64,000 nucleotides of DNA from Flavobacteriales bacterium (GCA_021739625.1 JAIPBJ010000001.1:1-64000); one strand, 5' to 3'; positions 9,924 to 19,498 are shown, numbered from the stretch's first letter. A program made the numbers and translations. The notes: a model not told the origin generated them from the sequence alone.

Positions 9924-9931
9924 TAGTTTTG
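9924..9931 (+). promoter_or_regulatory. Bacteroidota -7 promoter element (TAgtTTTG)
   Basis: TAGTTTTG matches the TAnnTTTG consensus and lies 16 bases before the ATG of the cystathionine gamma-synthase-like gene. No convincing TTG at -33 is visible. Confidence 0.5.
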
Positions 9932-9947
9932 CGCGAAATAACCGAAC

Positions 9948-11087
9948 ATGAAATTCGCCACCAAGGCCATCCACGCGGGTGTGGAACCCGATCCAACGAC
10001 AGGGGCCATCATGACCCCCATTTACCAGACATCGACCTATGTGCAGGCCGCACCGGGCGACCACAAGGGCTATGAGTACTCACGCACCGGAAATCCCACC
10101 CGCAACGCACTGGAGAAAGCATTGGCCGCGCTGGAGAATGGAAAGTACGGGCTGTGCTTCGGCAGTGGCATGGCCGCCACCGACTGTGTCATCCACATGC
10201 TGAAGCCTGGTGACGAGGTCATCAGCACCAACGACCTCTATGGCGGCACCTATCGCCTCTTCACCAAGGTCTATGAACCGATGGGCATCAAGTTTCATTT
10301 TGTGCCGATGGGCGATGTGGAATCTGTGAAGTCCAAGGTGAATGCCAATACCCGTCTCATCTGGGTGGAAACGCCCACCAACCCGATGATGAACATCATC
10401 GATATCAAGGCCATGGCGGCCATTGCTAAAGAGTCCGGTGCATTGCTCGCAGTTGACAACACATTCGCAACGCCATATCTGCAACGCCCGCTCGAACTCG
10501 GTGCAGACATCGTGATGCACTCTGTGACCAAATTCCTCGGAGGCCACTCCGATGTAGTGATGGGTGCGCTCATCACTGCAAATGATGCGCTGGCCGAACG
10601 CCTCTACTTTTTGCAGAACAGCATCGGGGCGGTCACCGGTCCAATGGACAGTTTCCTTGTGCTTCGTGGCCTCAAGACGCTTCACCTGCGCGTGCAGCGT
10701 CACTGCGAGAACGGAAAGAAAGTGGCCCATTTCCTCCAAGCGCACCCGAAGGTGGACAGCGTGAACTGGCCCGGATTTGAAAGCCACCCCAATCACGCGG
10801 TAGCCAAGGAGCAGATGAGCGGTTTCGGGGGAATGGTGTCGTTCTCTCTGAAAGACAACACCAAGGAGGCTGCGGTGAAGGTGCTTTCGGCCACCAGACT
10901 GTTCTCGTTGGCAGAATCATTGGGCGGAGTGGAATCTCTGATCGGCCATCCCGCGACTATGACCCATGCGTCCATCCCGAAAGAGGAAAGAGAGAAGACA
11001 GGTGTGGTCGATTCGCTCATCCGTCTAAGTGTGGGCCTGGAGGACGCTGACGACCTTATTGCAGACCTCCGAACTGCTCTTGGGTGA
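9948..11087 (+). CDS. Cystathionine gamma-synthase / cystathionine beta-lyase (PLP-dependent)
   Basis: A 379-aa enzyme of the Cys/Met-metabolism PLP family, acting in trans-sulfuration in the cytoplasm. Visible family motifs are YEYSRTGNPTRNALE near residue 43, the glycine-rich SGMAATDCV, VDNTFATPYLQRP with the PLP-contacting aspartate, and SVTKFLGGHSDVVMG with the Schiff-base lysine. The ending (SLAESLGGVESLIGHPATMTH and IRLSVGLEDADDLIADL) is intact. Synthase and lyase members are hard to separate by eye, so no gene symbol is given. A -7 promoter element precedes it closely. Length is normal for the family. Confidence 0.9.
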   Translation: MKFATKAIHAGVEPDPTTGAIMTPIYQTSTYVQAAPGDHKGYEYSRTGNPTRNALEKALAALENGKYGLCFGSGMAATDCVIHMLKPGDEVISTNDLYGGTYRLFTKVYEPMGIKFHFVPMGDVESVKSKVNANTRLIWVETPTNPMMNIIDIKAMAAIAKESGALLAVDNTFATPYLQRPLELGADIVMHSVTKFLGGHSDVVMGALITANDALAERLYFLQNSIGAVTGPMDSFLVLRGLKTLHLRVQRHCENGKKVAHFLQAHPKVDSVNWPGFESHPNHAVAKEQMSGFGGMVSFSLKDNTKEAAVKVLSATRLFSLAESLGGVESLIGHPATMTHASIPKEEREKTGVVDSLIRLSVGLEDADDLIADLRTALG

Positions 11088-11151
11088 GCAACGCGACATT
11101 CGCCCACACATTCGCACCCTACTTTTAGCGACCCACAAAACAGATCTTCAC

Positions 11152-13206
11152 ATGCGTGTTGCATTCATCGCTGCCTTTGTAACCCTCAGTCTTGGTTCGT
11201 TCGCCCAGTCCCATCATTGGTGCGGCACCGATCGCCATATTGAAGCCGCTGTTGAGCGGGACCCATCTCTCATTGGCGTTTACGGGGACCTGCTTCGGAT
11301 CACCGAGGAGGTGAAGGCCCAGGGCGAACGTGGAGGTGGTCCACGAATCATCCCTGTGGTGTTCCACGTCATTCACACTGGTGGCCCAGAGAACATCAGC
11401 AAGGCGCAGATAGAAGATCAGATTCGCATTTTGAATGAGGATTTCTCGCGCACGAATCCTGACACCGTGAATACTCGGGAAATTTTCAAACCCGTTGCGG
11501 CCAATCCCAATGTGGAGTTCCGTTTGGCCAAGCTCGACCCGCAGGGCAATTGCACCGAGGGCATCAACCGTGTCTATTCTGCATTGACCAACAATGCCGA
11601 TGATGCTGTGAAGGCTGTCAGCTATTGGAACAGCACCCGCTATTTCAATGTTTGGGTGGTAAATTCCATCGACAATGACGGTGAGGCTGGCCTTGTGCTC
11701 GGTTATGCTCAATTTCCGGGATTCGGGGGTGCCACCACCGATGGTGTGGTGGTTCGTGCAGACCGCGTGGGGAGCATTGAATTTGCCGTGGCTGGCGACA
11801 AGGGTCGCACCCTGACCCACGAGACAGGTCATTGGCTCGGGCTGATGCACACCTTCCAAGGAGGTTGCACCGGAGGATTTTTCGGTGAAGGGGTTGATGA
11901 CACTCCCCCAGTTGCGGAGGCCAACTTCAACTGCGGGTTCAATCTCAACAGCTGCACCAATGACAACCCCGACCTACCGGACATGGTGGAGAATTATATG
12001 GACTATGCGTCCGGTTCGTGCATGAACATGTTCACCCTTGGGCAGAATTCCAGGATGGACGGGGTGATGGTCGGAAGTCGCGCTCTCATTCATTCTGGTG
12101 AGAATCTCGCCTTCACCGGTGTCGGCAGCCCTTCGTCCACCCCATGTGCCCCCATAGCTGAATTCTACGCTGAGCAGACCTTCGTCTGCACAGGCGAGAC
12201 CGTCACCTACCGCGATGATTCTTACAATGGAGAAGTCGCCTCGCGCAGTTGGGAGTTCCCGGGTGGCACACCGGAGACATCTGGTGAGGCCGATCCACAG
12301 GTCACCTACAGTCAGCCAGGTCTTTACTCCGCAACACTGACTGCAATCAATGCACAGGGTCAGGCCACGGCCACACGCACGGAGTATGTGCGCGTGATTT
12401 CCGCAACGGCCGATGTCAGCAGCTTTTTCCTACAGGAGGATTTTGAAAGCGAGGAGGATGGCTACATCGCCCTCACAGATTTCGGTAATGGCTGGGAGCG
12501 TGCCAGCGTGGGTTTCACAGGCGCAAAGAGCATCTATGTCAACAATTTCAGCGGCAATCCTGTTGGTGCGCTTGACGAGTTCATTCTGCCTTCGGTGGAC
12601 ATGCGCAACATCGGCAATCCGAAACTGTACTTCAAGGTGGCCTACCGCACACGCAGTGGTCTGAGCGATCAACTGCGGATATTCGTGTCCACCAACTGCG
12701 GACAGAGCTGGTCCATGCGCTACAATAAATCTGGCAACAGCCTGGCCTCGGTCTCCGGCAATCAGGGCAGTCCGTTCACCCCGGCCGGTCAGAACGAATG
12801 GAAGGAGGAGGATATCTCACTCTCCAACTTCACCAATGCTGAGCATCTGTTGGTGAAATTTCAGAACCGCAGTGATGCCGGCAACAACATCTATGTGGAC
12901 GACATCCGTATCTCTGGCCCGCTTTCAGTGACCGATTCTCAACTGAATATGGAGTTGACCCTATCTCCAAATCCTGCCACAGAATCGACATGGCTACGGT
13001 TAGTTGCCCAGACCAATGAGCGTACAGAGATCACGGTGACTGACATCACGGGCCGTGAAGTGGCCCACCTGTATGACGGTACGCTTGCGCAGGGTGTCCA
13101 CAATTTCCCCATCAATGTGATGGCCTTGGGAAGTGGAGGCGTTTACCTCATTGCCGTGCAGACTGTCACTGCTCGCGAGGTGCTCAAACTGGTGGTGGCA
13201 AAGTAG
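11152..13206 (+). CDS. Secreted M43 (pappalysin-type) metalloprotease with PKD and T9SS type A domains
   Basis: Start placed at MRVAFIAAFVTLSLGSFAQ (signal peptide), giving 684 aa, because the track start lies inside the preceding gene. The zinc motif HETGHWLGLMH is at residues 223-233, matching HExxHxxGxxH of metzincins, and the preceding region (IIPVVFHVIHTGG... NEDFSRTNPD) is typical of family M43B. A PKD domain follows (ETVTYRDDSYNGEV... WEFPGGTPETSGE), then a jelly-roll-like region (GNGWERASVGF... ISLSNF), then a type A sorting domain (LTLSPNPATEST... EVLKLVVAK). A secreted endopeptidase is expected; its substrate is unknown. CTACTTTTAGCG at 11119-11130 is a possible promoter. Confidence 0.92.
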   Translation: MRVAFIAAFVTLSLGSFAQSHHWCGTDRHIEAAVERDPSLIGVYGDLLRITEEVKAQGERGGGPRIIPVVFHVIHTGGPENISKAQIEDQIRILNEDFSRTNPDTVNTREIFKPVAANPNVEFRLAKLDPQGNCTEGINRVYSALTNNADDAVKAVSYWNSTRYFNVWVVNSIDNDGEAGLVLGYAQFPGFGGATTDGVVVRADRVGSIEFAVAGDKGRTLTHETGHWLGLMHTFQGGCTGGFFGEGVDDTPPVAEANFNCGFNLNSCTNDNPDLPDMVENYMDYASGSCMNMFTLGQNSRMDGVMVGSRALIHSGENLAFTGVGSPSSTPCAPIAEFYAEQTFVCTGETVTYRDDSYNGEVASRSWEFPGGTPETSGEADPQVTYSQPGLYSATLTAINAQGQATATRTEYVRVISATADVSSFFLQEDFESEEDGYIALTDFGNGWERASVGFTGAKSIYVNNFSGNPVGALDEFILPSVDMRNIGNPKLYFKVAYRTRSGLSDQLRIFVSTNCGQSWSMRYNKSGNSLASVSGNQGSPFTPAGQNEWKEEDISLSNFTNAEHLLVKFQNRSDAGNNIYVDDIRISGPLSVTDSQLNMELTLSPNPATESTWLRLVAQTNERTEITVTDITGREVAHLYDGTLAQGVHNFPINVMALGSGGVYLIAVQTVTAREVLKLVVAK

Positions 13207-13305
13207 GTGTCCATTCCTGCGAAAAGTCATTTTCAGGGCTGATGCAGATCTGCTCGCGGCAACTATGATTCTTGGTGCTTTGTGGCGTTGAGAGAAGGCA
13301 GCGAC

Positions 13306-13725
13306 ATGAAGAAGAGAGAGCCAGTGAGCCACATCATGACCGCGCAGGTGGTCACGCTCAATCTTTCGCATACACTCAAGGATGCCGAGGCGCTTTTCAA
13401 GAAGCATCACATCCGCCATATACCCGTGGTCAGTGGCGGGAGTCTTATCGGCATGTTGAGCCTTACCGACCTGTTGCGCATCAGTTTTGTGGACAACTAC
13501 AGTGATGAAGAAGGACGGGTGGACACGGCCATTTATGACATGCTGAGCATCGATCAGGTGATGGTGAGCAATCCGGTATGTGTGCAGTCTGGGCTTTCCA
13601 TCAAAGAAGTGGCCGAGATCCTCGCATCCAAGGAGTTTCATGCGCTACCTGTTGTGGACGGGGAGAAGCTCGTAGGTATCGTCACCACCACAGACCTTAT
13701 CAAGTACATGTTGACGCAATACTGA
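13306..13725 (+). CDS. CBS-domain pair protein
   Basis: A 139-aa protein made of two CBS domains (about residues 8-65 and 75-135), with the typical VSHIMTAQVVTLN, IRHIPVVSGGSLIGMLSLTDLL, VMVSNPVCVQSGLSIKEVAEIL and FHALPVVDGEKLVGIVTTTDLI. Such pairs bind adenine nucleotides and regulate partner proteins; no partner domain is fused here. I prefer the ATG at 13306, which has an AGAAGG stretch about seven bases upstream, over the GTG used in the track (13282). A strong terminator hairpin follows. Confidence 0.88.
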   Translation: MKKREPVSHIMTAQVVTLNLSHTLKDAEALFKKHHIRHIPVVSGGSLIGMLSLTDLLRISFVDNYSDEEGRVDTAIYDMLSIDQVMVSNPVCVQSGLSIKEVAEILASKEFHALPVVDGEKLVGIVTTTDLIKYMLTQY

Positions 13726-13772
13726 TCATCCGTACTGCCTTGCGCTTTTGGGGGTTTAAGCGTGAAGGACAA

Positions 13773-13806
13773 GCGCCAGTGATCCGGACAATTCCGGCAC
13801 TGGCGC
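13773..13806 (+). terminator. Intrinsic terminator behind the CBS gene
   Basis: The arms GCGCCAGTG and CACTGGCGC pair perfectly, with an inner CCGG/CCGG pair, and are followed by ATTTGTTTTC. It lies 47 bases after the CBS stop codon. Confidence 0.8.
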
Positions 13807-13832
13807 ATTTGTTTTCATGAATATGAAGCCAA

Positions 13833-13866
13833 AATAAAGGGCCGCCCGATGGGGCAGCCCTTTATT
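13833..13866 (-). terminator. Bidirectional terminator between convergent genes
   Basis: AATAAAGGG pairs with CCCTTTATT around a GCCC/GGGC inner stem. The A/T flanks give a T-run in both directions. It lies 19 bases past the stop of the lamin-tail gene on the minus strand and backs up the plus-strand terminator. Confidence 0.8.
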
Positions 13867-13885
13867 CATGCGTGGTCAGTGGTAA

Positions 13886-14713
13886 TCACTTCATCAGGCG
13901 GATGACCACTCCCTCATCCGTGCGGAGGAAATAATGGCCTTCGCGCTTCGAAGAAAGGTCGATCAGGTTGGTCGATCTCAATGAAAGCACCTGCTGACCA
14001 AGGATGTCATAAACTCCACCTGTCACGTTGGTCGAAAGTTGAAAACGCCCCGTAGCACTTGGGTTGGGGTATGCCGTGAGGGTAGAGATGATGTTGTCAT
14101 CTATGCCCACTGCCACACATTCAGAATTGACTGCGCTCGGTGTGGCGAAAATCTCGATTCCGTTTACAGTCACACCTGTCGAGGTAGTGGATGCGATCCA
14201 GCTTTCAGGCAGTGTTCCATCAGAGGTTGGGTCGCAGCGTTCCAGAGACGCTCCACCGCCATCTGCACTGACAGGCCAAGCGACAGTGTCATCGAAATAC
14301 ACGGTATCGACCAGATTTCCCTGTGCATCACGGATGCTCAGTCCTTCACCGTTGTTGGAAAGGGCTCCGGTAGTCCAGGAGGTGGCATAACCGAGATTGA
14401 AGGTGTTCACAAGCGCGGTGTCGTTTATGCCGATCACACTGTGCTCTCCTGCCGGCAGGATGGGTGGATTACCCTCTATCATGGTGGGAATCACAAAATC
14501 GATGCCCGTGAATGTGAAGCCTCCAAGATTCACACCTGCACTTCCATAGTTGTATATCTCGATGTACTCCAGCGAGTCGTTTCCCGCCTCAGGTGGATTG
14601 TACATGATCTCGGTGATGGCAATGGTCGCATTTTGAGCGGCCAACTGTGCTGTCAGCGAAACTGCCACCGCAATAAGGGACAGTGAACGCAATGCCGGGT
14701 AATGTTTTTTCAT
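13886..14713 (-). CDS. Secreted lamin-tail-domain protein with T9SS type A sorting domain
   Basis: A 275-aa exported protein. Residues 1-26 are a signal peptide (MKKHYPALRSLSLIAVAVSL...). Residues about 30-180 form a lamin-tail domain, recognised by IAITEIMYNPPEAGNDSLEYIEIYN, VNLGGFTFTG, EGLSIRDAQGNLVDTVYFDD and GGGASLERCDP. The end (STLTAYPNPSATGRFQLS... YDILGQQVLSL... GHYFLRTDEGVVIRLMK) is a type A sorting domain. Lamin-tail domains in bacteria occur in secreted nucleases and surface proteins, but no catalytic domain is present here. TAccTTTG lies 22 bases upstream of the start. Confidence 0.88.
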   Translation of the reverse strand: MKKHYPALRSLSLIAVAVSLTAQLAAQNATIAITEIMYNPPEAGNDSLEYIEIYNYGSAGVNLGGFTFTGIDFVIPTMIEGNPPILPAGEHSVIGINDTALVNTFNLGYATSWTTGALSNNGEGLSIRDAQGNLVDTVYFDDTVAWPVSADGGGASLERCDPTSDGTLPESWIASTTSTGVTVNGIEIFATPSAVNSECVAVGIDDNIISTLTAYPNPSATGRFQLSTNVTGGVYDILGQQVLSLRSTNLIDLSSKREGHYFLRTDEGVVIRLMK

Positions 14714-14734
14714 GTTGTGGTTTTATGAACTGGT

Positions 14735-14742
14735 CAAAGGTA
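14735..14742 (-). promoter_or_regulatory. -7 promoter element (TAccTTTG) for the lamin-tail gene
   Basis: The plus strand reads CAAAGGTA, giving TACCTTTG on the minus strand, a full match to the Bacteroidota -7 consensus, placed 21 bases before the ATG at 14713. No clear TTG at -33. Confidence 0.55.
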
Positions 14743-14766
14743 AGGATCGGGCAGGTTAACTCACGG

Positions 14767-16461
14767 CTAAGAAATCTGTGATTCGGATTTCAAGTTCATC
14801 GTTTCCGGGCCAAGAATGGCCGCACTGTTCAGCGTCTGTTCATTGATCTTGAAATTCAACCAATAGTCCAATGCCGACCGGTATCCGTCTTTCCGGTTGG
14901 AGGCGATGAATTCGGCCCATAGCAATGCGATGGTCAGCTCTGCGATGTAGAATGCCATATCGCGGGCGCTTGCTTCCTTTTCCATTGGAGTTGCCAATTT
15001 GCCGAGGAAGGTCATCAGCGTGGTGTATCTGCCCTGAATGATGCGCCATTGCTCGGGCGTGGCACCATGCTGTTCTTGGAGTCGGGGTTCTGCAAAGTCG
15101 CGGAATCCCTCCAGACCGTTTTCCTTTGCCATGGCCCGGAGCATGTCCAACGACAGCACGTTGGTCGTGCCCTCCCAGATGCTGAGGGTCTGGGCATCGC
15201 GCAGCATCACAGGGATTCCGCTGTCTTCCAGATAGCCCAGTCCACCGAACATCTCAATGTGCTCCGATGCTGAGGCAATGGCCTGCTTGGCCGTGTAGAG
15301 CTTCCCCACCGGGGTAAGCAGGCGCAAAAGGGCACTTTCCGGTGCTGTGGCCACGTTGCATTCCTCTTTGCCCAACAGACGGGTGAGGAACAGGGCAAGC
15401 AATGCGTTGCTCTGGTAGGCAATCTCCAGCTCGCGCAACGTCCTCCGGTAGAGCACGTGCTCGCCCACAGGCTTTCCGAATGCCGATCGCTCTTTCCCGT
15501 ATGCCGCGCTCAGCGCGAATGCCCTGCGCATGTATGACACCGCACTCACCGTGTTGTAGATGCGGGTGATGTTGAACAGCGTTGCTATTGTGGGCACTCC
15601 TCGGCCTTTTTGGCCTACCATCCGTGCCTTCGACCCCAGAAGCTTCAACTGCGCGGTGGGCAGGGCCCTTGTTCCGAGCTTGTCCTTCAAGGCCTCCACT
15701 TCTATGTGGTTGAGGCTTCCATCATCATTGCGTATGGGAAGGTGGAACAGCGAGAGCGGTGCGCGTCCGCCATTCTCCGGCTGGTCGGTGGATGCCAGTG
15801 TGAAGGCCATGTTGGCCGTGATGGCCGATGTGAACCATTTGTGGCCGTGCAGCGCAAAATGCTCCCCCGCAGGAACTGCGATGGTCATGGAGCGCGACAC
15901 GTCCGAGCCTCCCGTGCGTTCGGTCATCCACTGGCCACTGGTGAGGAATTCGGCCGGGTTGCGTGAGGTGAGGCCGGGATAGGCCCCCTTGCGAAGGAAA
16001 TCATCGCCATGAAGTTCAATCAGCCGCGCAGCACCGTCAGTCATCGCCAACGGAGACGTGTAGATGGCGGAGGAGGCCGTGTAGAGATAGAGTGTGGCGA
16101 ACTGATAGAGCCGCGAATGCGCTCCATACTTCCGTTCATAGCCTATGGCGACCAGACCCTCTTCGGCTGCCACGCGTTCGAGACCGAGCCATCCCTGCGA
16201 GACTTTTATCTCATCCACCCGCTTGCCCCACGCATCGAACTGGGTGAGTTGCGGAGGATTCGTTTCTGCTTCGCGCGCCCAAGCGATGCAGTCTGTGGTG
16301 ACCAATTTTCCGAACCTTTCAAGGTCGGGGGCTATTTCTTTGAACACATCTTCAGGAAGATTTGCTGCGAGATAATCTCTTAGAAATTGGTCGTCCAAGA
16401 ACTCGTTGCCGAGCTGCGGTGCTTTTTGGAGAAAATCCGAGTGGGGAGTAGCGTTTGACAT
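14767..16461 (-). CDS. Acyl-CoA dehydrogenase family protein (AidB/isovaleryl-CoA-dehydrogenase-like)
   Basis: A 564-aa flavoprotein (start at MSNATPHSDFLQ; the track ORF is 20 codons longer). The N-terminal helical domain, central beta domain (GQWMTERTGGSDVSRS, HKWFTSAITANMAF) and C-terminal helical domain (FGKPVGEHVLYRRTL, AIASASEHIEMFGGLGYLEDSGIPVMLRDAQTLSIWEGTTNVLSLDML) are typical. The long C-terminal extension, about 100 residues beyond the usual end, places it in the AidB/ACAD11-like branch rather than the 380-aa core family. It probably oxidises an acyl-CoA using FAD; the substrate cannot be read from sequence. It lies 56 bases downstream of an aldehyde dehydrogenase gene in the same direction, so the two are likely co-transcribed. 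Confidence 0.85.
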   Translation of the reverse strand: MSNATPHSDFLQKAPQLGNEFLDDQFLRDYLAANLPEDVFKEIAPDLERFGKLVTTDCIAWAREAETNPPQLTQFDAWGKRVDEIKVSQGWLGLERVAAEEGLVAIGYERKYGAHSRLYQFATLYLYTASSAIYTSPLAMTDGAARLIELHGDDFLRKGAYPGLTSRNPAEFLTSGQWMTERTGGSDVSRSMTIAVPAGEHFALHGHKWFTSAITANMAFTLASTDQPENGGRAPLSLFHLPIRNDDGSLNHIEVEALKDKLGTRALPTAQLKLLGSKARMVGQKGRGVPTIATLFNITRIYNTVSAVSYMRRAFALSAAYGKERSAFGKPVGEHVLYRRTLRELEIAYQSNALLALFLTRLLGKEECNVATAPESALLRLLTPVGKLYTAKQAIASASEHIEMFGGLGYLEDSGIPVMLRDAQTLSIWEGTTNVLSLDMLRAMAKENGLEGFRDFAEPRLQEQHGATPEQWRIIQGRYTTLMTFLGKLATPMEKEASARDMAFYIAELTIALLWAEFIASNRKDGYRSALDYWLNFKINEQTLNSAAILGPETMNLKSESQIS

Positions 16462-16517
16462 GATGATGTTTGCTTTAGACCTGACAGGTTCCAAAATCCC
16501 GTTGGGGTCTGTGTCGG

Positions 16518-17990
16518 TCAATTGGAAACTTTCAGATAAGCACTCAACCCTTGAAGACCTCCTTCCCTGCCGAATCCACTCTCCTTGTAGCCACCGAAGG
16601 GCGAGGTCGGGTCGAACTTGTTGTAGGTGTTGGCCCAGACCACGCCCGCCCGCAGCCTTTGGGTGAGGTTGAAGATGCGGCTGCCCTTGTCAGTCCACAC
16701 GCCCGCGCTGAGGCCGAACGGGGTGTTGTTGGCCTTCTCTATCACCTCGTCCACCGTGCGGAAGGTCTGTACCGCCAGCACAGGCCCGAAAATCTCCTCC
16801 TGCACGATGCGGTGGCTCTGCGATGCGTGGAGGAACAGCGTGGGGCGGCACCAGTTGCCCTTCTGCGGCAGGGCGCACTCGGGCTGCCACATTTCCGCGC
16901 CCTCTTCCGCGCCCAGTTTCAGGTATTTCTCGATGGTAGCGAGCTGCTCTTTGGAGTTGATGGCCCCGATGTCGGTGTTCTTGTCCAGCGGGTCGCCCAC
17001 GCGCAGGGTGGCGATGCGGTCTTTCAGCTTGCGGACGACCGTCTCATAGACATTCTCCTGCACGAACAGCCGCGACCCCGCGCAGCACACGTGCCCCTGG
17101 TTGAAGAAGATGCCGTTGATGATGCCCTCCACGGCCTGATCGAGCGGGGCATCGTCAAAGATGATGTTGGCCGCCTTGCCGCCCAGTTCGAGGGTCACTT
17201 TCTTGTGCGTTCCCGCCACGGCCTTCTGGATGAGCTTGCCTACGCCCGTGCTGCCCGTGAAGGCGATCTTGTCCACATCGGGGTGGTTGACCAGTGCCGC
17301 ACCCGTGGCCCCTGCGCCTGTGATGATGTTGACCACTCCGGCAGGAAGCCCAGCATCGTGGATAAGCTCGGCCAGTTTGATGGCCGTGAGCGGGGTGGTC
17401 TCGGCAGGTTTCAGCACCACGGTATTGCCGCAGGCCAGTGCGGGCGCAATCTTCCAAGCGGCCATCAGCAGCGGGAAATTCCAAGGGATGATCTGCCCCG
17501 CCACCCCCAACGGCTGCACTTTCTTCCCTGGGAAAGCGTACTCCAGCTTGTCGGCCCAGCCTGCGTAGTAGAAGAAATGGTTGGCCGCCAGCGGAATGTC
17601 GATGTCGCGGCTCTCGCGGATGGGCTTGCCCCCGTCCATGCTCTCGCAGATGGCAAACTCCCGCGCCCGCTCCTGAATGAGCCGTGCGATGCGGAAGATG
17701 TACTTTGTCCGTTCCTTGGCGGGCAGTTTGCTCCATACATCTGTGTATGCCTTGCGGGCGGCCTTCACAGCCTTGTCCACATCCTTGTCGCTGGCCTCTG
17801 CAAAGAGCGCGATGTGCTCCCCGTTGGCGGGGTTCTCCGAGGCGAAGGTCTTCCCGCCCTCGGCCTTCTGCCATTTGCCGTTGATGTAAAGGCCATACTC
17901 CTTTTGGATGGAGACGTTGGCCGTGCTCTCAGGGGCGGGGGAGTAGTCCCAAGCGGTGCCGAAGGTGAGGGTGTGCGCGGTGGAGGTCAT
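16518..17990 (-). CDS. NAD(P)-dependent aldehyde dehydrogenase
   Basis: A 490-aa enzyme (start at MTSTAHTLTFGTAWDYSPAP; the track start is 45 codons further out with no family similarity). All core elements are intact: PWNFPLLMAAWKIAPALACGN near 169, GSTGVGKLIQKA near 247, VTLELGGKAANI with general base Glu268, and NQGHVCCAGSRLFV with the nucleophile at about Cys302. EEIFGPVLAVQ and NTYNKFDPTSPFGGYKESGFGREGG complete the fold. It oxidises an aldehyde to the acid (betaine-aldehyde or medium-chain type). It precedes the acyl-CoA dehydrogenase gene, suggesting a joint catabolic role. Confidence 0.92.
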   Translation of the reverse strand: MTSTAHTLTFGTAWDYSPAPESTANVSIQKEYGLYINGKWQKAEGGKTFASENPANGEHIALFAEASDKDVDKAVKAARKAYTDVWSKLPAKERTKYIFRIARLIQERAREFAICESMDGGKPIRESRDIDIPLAANHFFYYAGWADKLEYAFPGKKVQPLGVAGQIIPWNFPLLMAAWKIAPALACGNTVVLKPAETTPLTAIKLAELIHDAGLPAGVVNIITGAGATGAALVNHPDVDKIAFTGSTGVGKLIQKAVAGTHKKVTLELGGKAANIIFDDAPLDQAVEGIINGIFFNQGHVCCAGSRLFVQENVYETVVRKLKDRIATLRVGDPLDKNTDIGAINSKEQLATIEKYLKLGAEEGAEMWQPECALPQKGNWCRPTLFLHASQSHRIVQEEIFGPVLAVQTFRTVDEVIEKANNTPFGLSAGVWTDKGSRIFNLTQRLRAGVVWANTYNKFDPTSPFGGYKESGFGREGGLQGLSAYLKVSN

Positions 17991-18154
17991 TCGGTAAGTT
18001 ATAGTGTGAATTGCGGCCTGTCGGGCAGCTGTGATCAATCGGGTTGAGGTTGAGCAAAAGTAACCCACCGAGCAACTCCCGGATGCCCAAAGGAGGTATT
18101 GGTATTGAAAGTCCGGTTGACACATCCGTCACATTCCTCTCCACCTTTAACCCC

Positions 18155-18162
18155 TATTTTCG
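18155..18162 (+). promoter_or_regulatory. -7 promoter element (TAttTTCG) for sucC
   Basis: TATTTTCG is one base off TAnnTTTG and lies 21 bases before the sucC ATG. TTCG variants recur in this window, for example before the glutamine-synthetase homologue and the WbqC-like gene. Confidence 0.4.
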
Positions 18163-18183
18163 CCACCTCAAAAATCAGAGCAG

Positions 18184-19395
18184 ATGAACATTCATGAATA
18201 TCAGGCGAAGGCCATTCTGAGCAGCTTCGGGGTGACCGTGCAACAGGGCAAAGTGGTTGACAGGGTGGAGGATGCTGTGGCTGCGGCCAAGCAACTGACC
18301 GAAGAGACCGGCACAGGCTGGTACGTGGTGAAGGCACAGATCCACGCAGGTGGACGCGGCAAGGGCATTGTGACCGAGACCGGTTCGCATGGGGTGGTAC
18401 TGGCCAAGGGCATCGATCATGTGGAGGAGAAGGTGAAGGGCGTTCTGGGCGGCCATCTGGTCACCAAGCAGACCAGTGCCGGTGGCAAGAAGGTGAACAA
18501 GGTGCTCATTGCGCAGGATGTCTATTATCCCGGCCCAAGCGAGACATCGGAGTTCTATATGAGTGTGCTGCTGAACCGTGCCACGGGCCGCAACATGATC
18601 ATGTACAGCACCGAGGGCGGCATGGACATCGAGGCGGTCGCAGAGCATACGCCACATCTCATCTTCACTGAGGAGATCGACCCATCAGTGGGTCTGCAAG
18701 CATTTCAGACCAGGAAGATCGCCTTCAACCTCGGTCTTTCGGGTCAGGCGTTCAAGGAGATGGCCAAATTCGTGGAGGCACTATACCGTGCCTACGTGGA
18801 AACCGACAGCAGCATGTTCGAGATCAACCCCGTTCTAAAGACATCTGATGACAGGATATTGGCCGTGGACGCCAAAGTTACCCTCGATGGCAACGGGCTT
18901 TTCCGCCACAAGGACTATGCAGCACTGCGCGACACGAGCGAAGAGGATCCCACAGAAGTGGAGGCCGACAGCCATGGCCTCAACTATGTGAAGCTCGATG
19001 GCAACGTGGGCTGCATGGTGAACGGTGCCGGACTGGCAATGGCCACCATGGACATGATAAAACTTGCAGGATACGAGCCTGCCAACTTCCTCGATGTGGG
19101 CGGCACTGCCGATGCGGCACGTGTGGAGAAGGCGTTCCGCATCATACTCAAGGACCCGAACGTGAAGGCCATCCTCGTCAACATCTTCGGAGGCATTGTG
19201 CGCTGCGACCGTGTGGCGCAGGGCGTTGTGGATGCCTACAAGAGCATTGGCGAGATCAATGTGCCCATCATCGTGCGCCTGCAGGGCACCAATGCGGTGG
19301 AGGCCAAGACCATCATCGACAACAGCGGCCTCAAAGTCCTTTCGGCCATTGCGCTGAAGGAGGCTGCCCAGAAGGTGCAGGAGGCGTTGGCCTGA
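18184..19395 (+). CDS. sucC: Succinyl-CoA synthetase (ADP-forming), beta subunit
   Basis: A 403-aa TCA-cycle enzyme subunit that makes ATP while releasing succinate and CoA. It begins [17 protein letters not shown], the classic SucC start, followed by the ATP-grasp region ([14 protein letters not shown] with the nucleotide-binding loop, [20 protein letters not shown]) and the CoA-ligase domain ([65 protein letters not shown]). The alpha subunit gene is not next to it. A REP-like palindrome and a strong terminator follow directly. Confidence 0.97.
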   Translation: MNIHEYQAKAILSSFGVTVQQGKVVDRVEDAVAAAKQLTEETGTGWYVVKAQIHAGGRGKGIVTETGSHGVVLAKGIDHVEEKVKGVLGGHLVTKQTSAGGKKVNKVLIAQDVYYPGPSETSEFYMSVLLNRATGRNMIMYSTEGGMDIEAVAEHTPHLIFTEEIDPSVGLQAFQTRKIAFNLGLSGQAFKEMAKFVEALYRAYVETDSSMFEINPVLKTSDDRILAVDAKVTLDGNGLFRHKDYAALRDTSEEDPTEVEADSHGLNYVKLDGNVGCMVNGAGLAMATMDMIKLAGYEPANFLDVGGTADAARVEKAFRIILKDPNVKAILVNIFGGIVRCDRVAQGVVDAYKSIGEINVPIIVRLQGTNAVEAKTIIDNSGLKVLSAIALKEAAQKVQEALA

Positions 19396-19398
19396 ATT

Positions 19399-19426
19399 GT
19401 AGAGACGCAGTTGACCGCGTCTCAAC
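19399..19426. repeat. REP-like palindrome copy 1
   Basis: GTAGAGACGCAGTTGACCGC continuing to GTCTCAAC is an imperfect inverted repeat three bases after the sucC stop codon. It matches copies at 19499-19526 and 20852-20879. Confidence 0.65.
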
Positions 19427-19430
19427 CGGA

Positions 19431-19475
19431 AAACAGAAACCCCGCTGCGCGAGATGCGTGGCGGGGTTTTCTGTT
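19431..19475. terminator. Bidirectional terminator behind sucC
   Basis: AAACAGAAACCCCGC pairs with GCGGGGTTTTCTGTT around a loop of about 15 bases. The loop text (TGCGCGAGATGCGT) recurs nearly unchanged in the hairpin at 20813-20844, so the element is repeated in the genome. Confidence 0.8.
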
Positions 19476-19498
19476 GGTAGAGACGCTGATTCCATTAG

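Noticed and set aside
9588-9926. 112-aa ORF in a different frame from the interrupted membrane protein
   Set aside because: Composition is His/Arg-rich and unstructured, whereas the other frame encodes membrane helices.
16551-18047. 498-aa ORF opposite the aldehyde dehydrogenase
   Set aside because: Shadow of a GC-rich gene with complete catalytic motifs on the other strand; the shadow has no recognisable domain.
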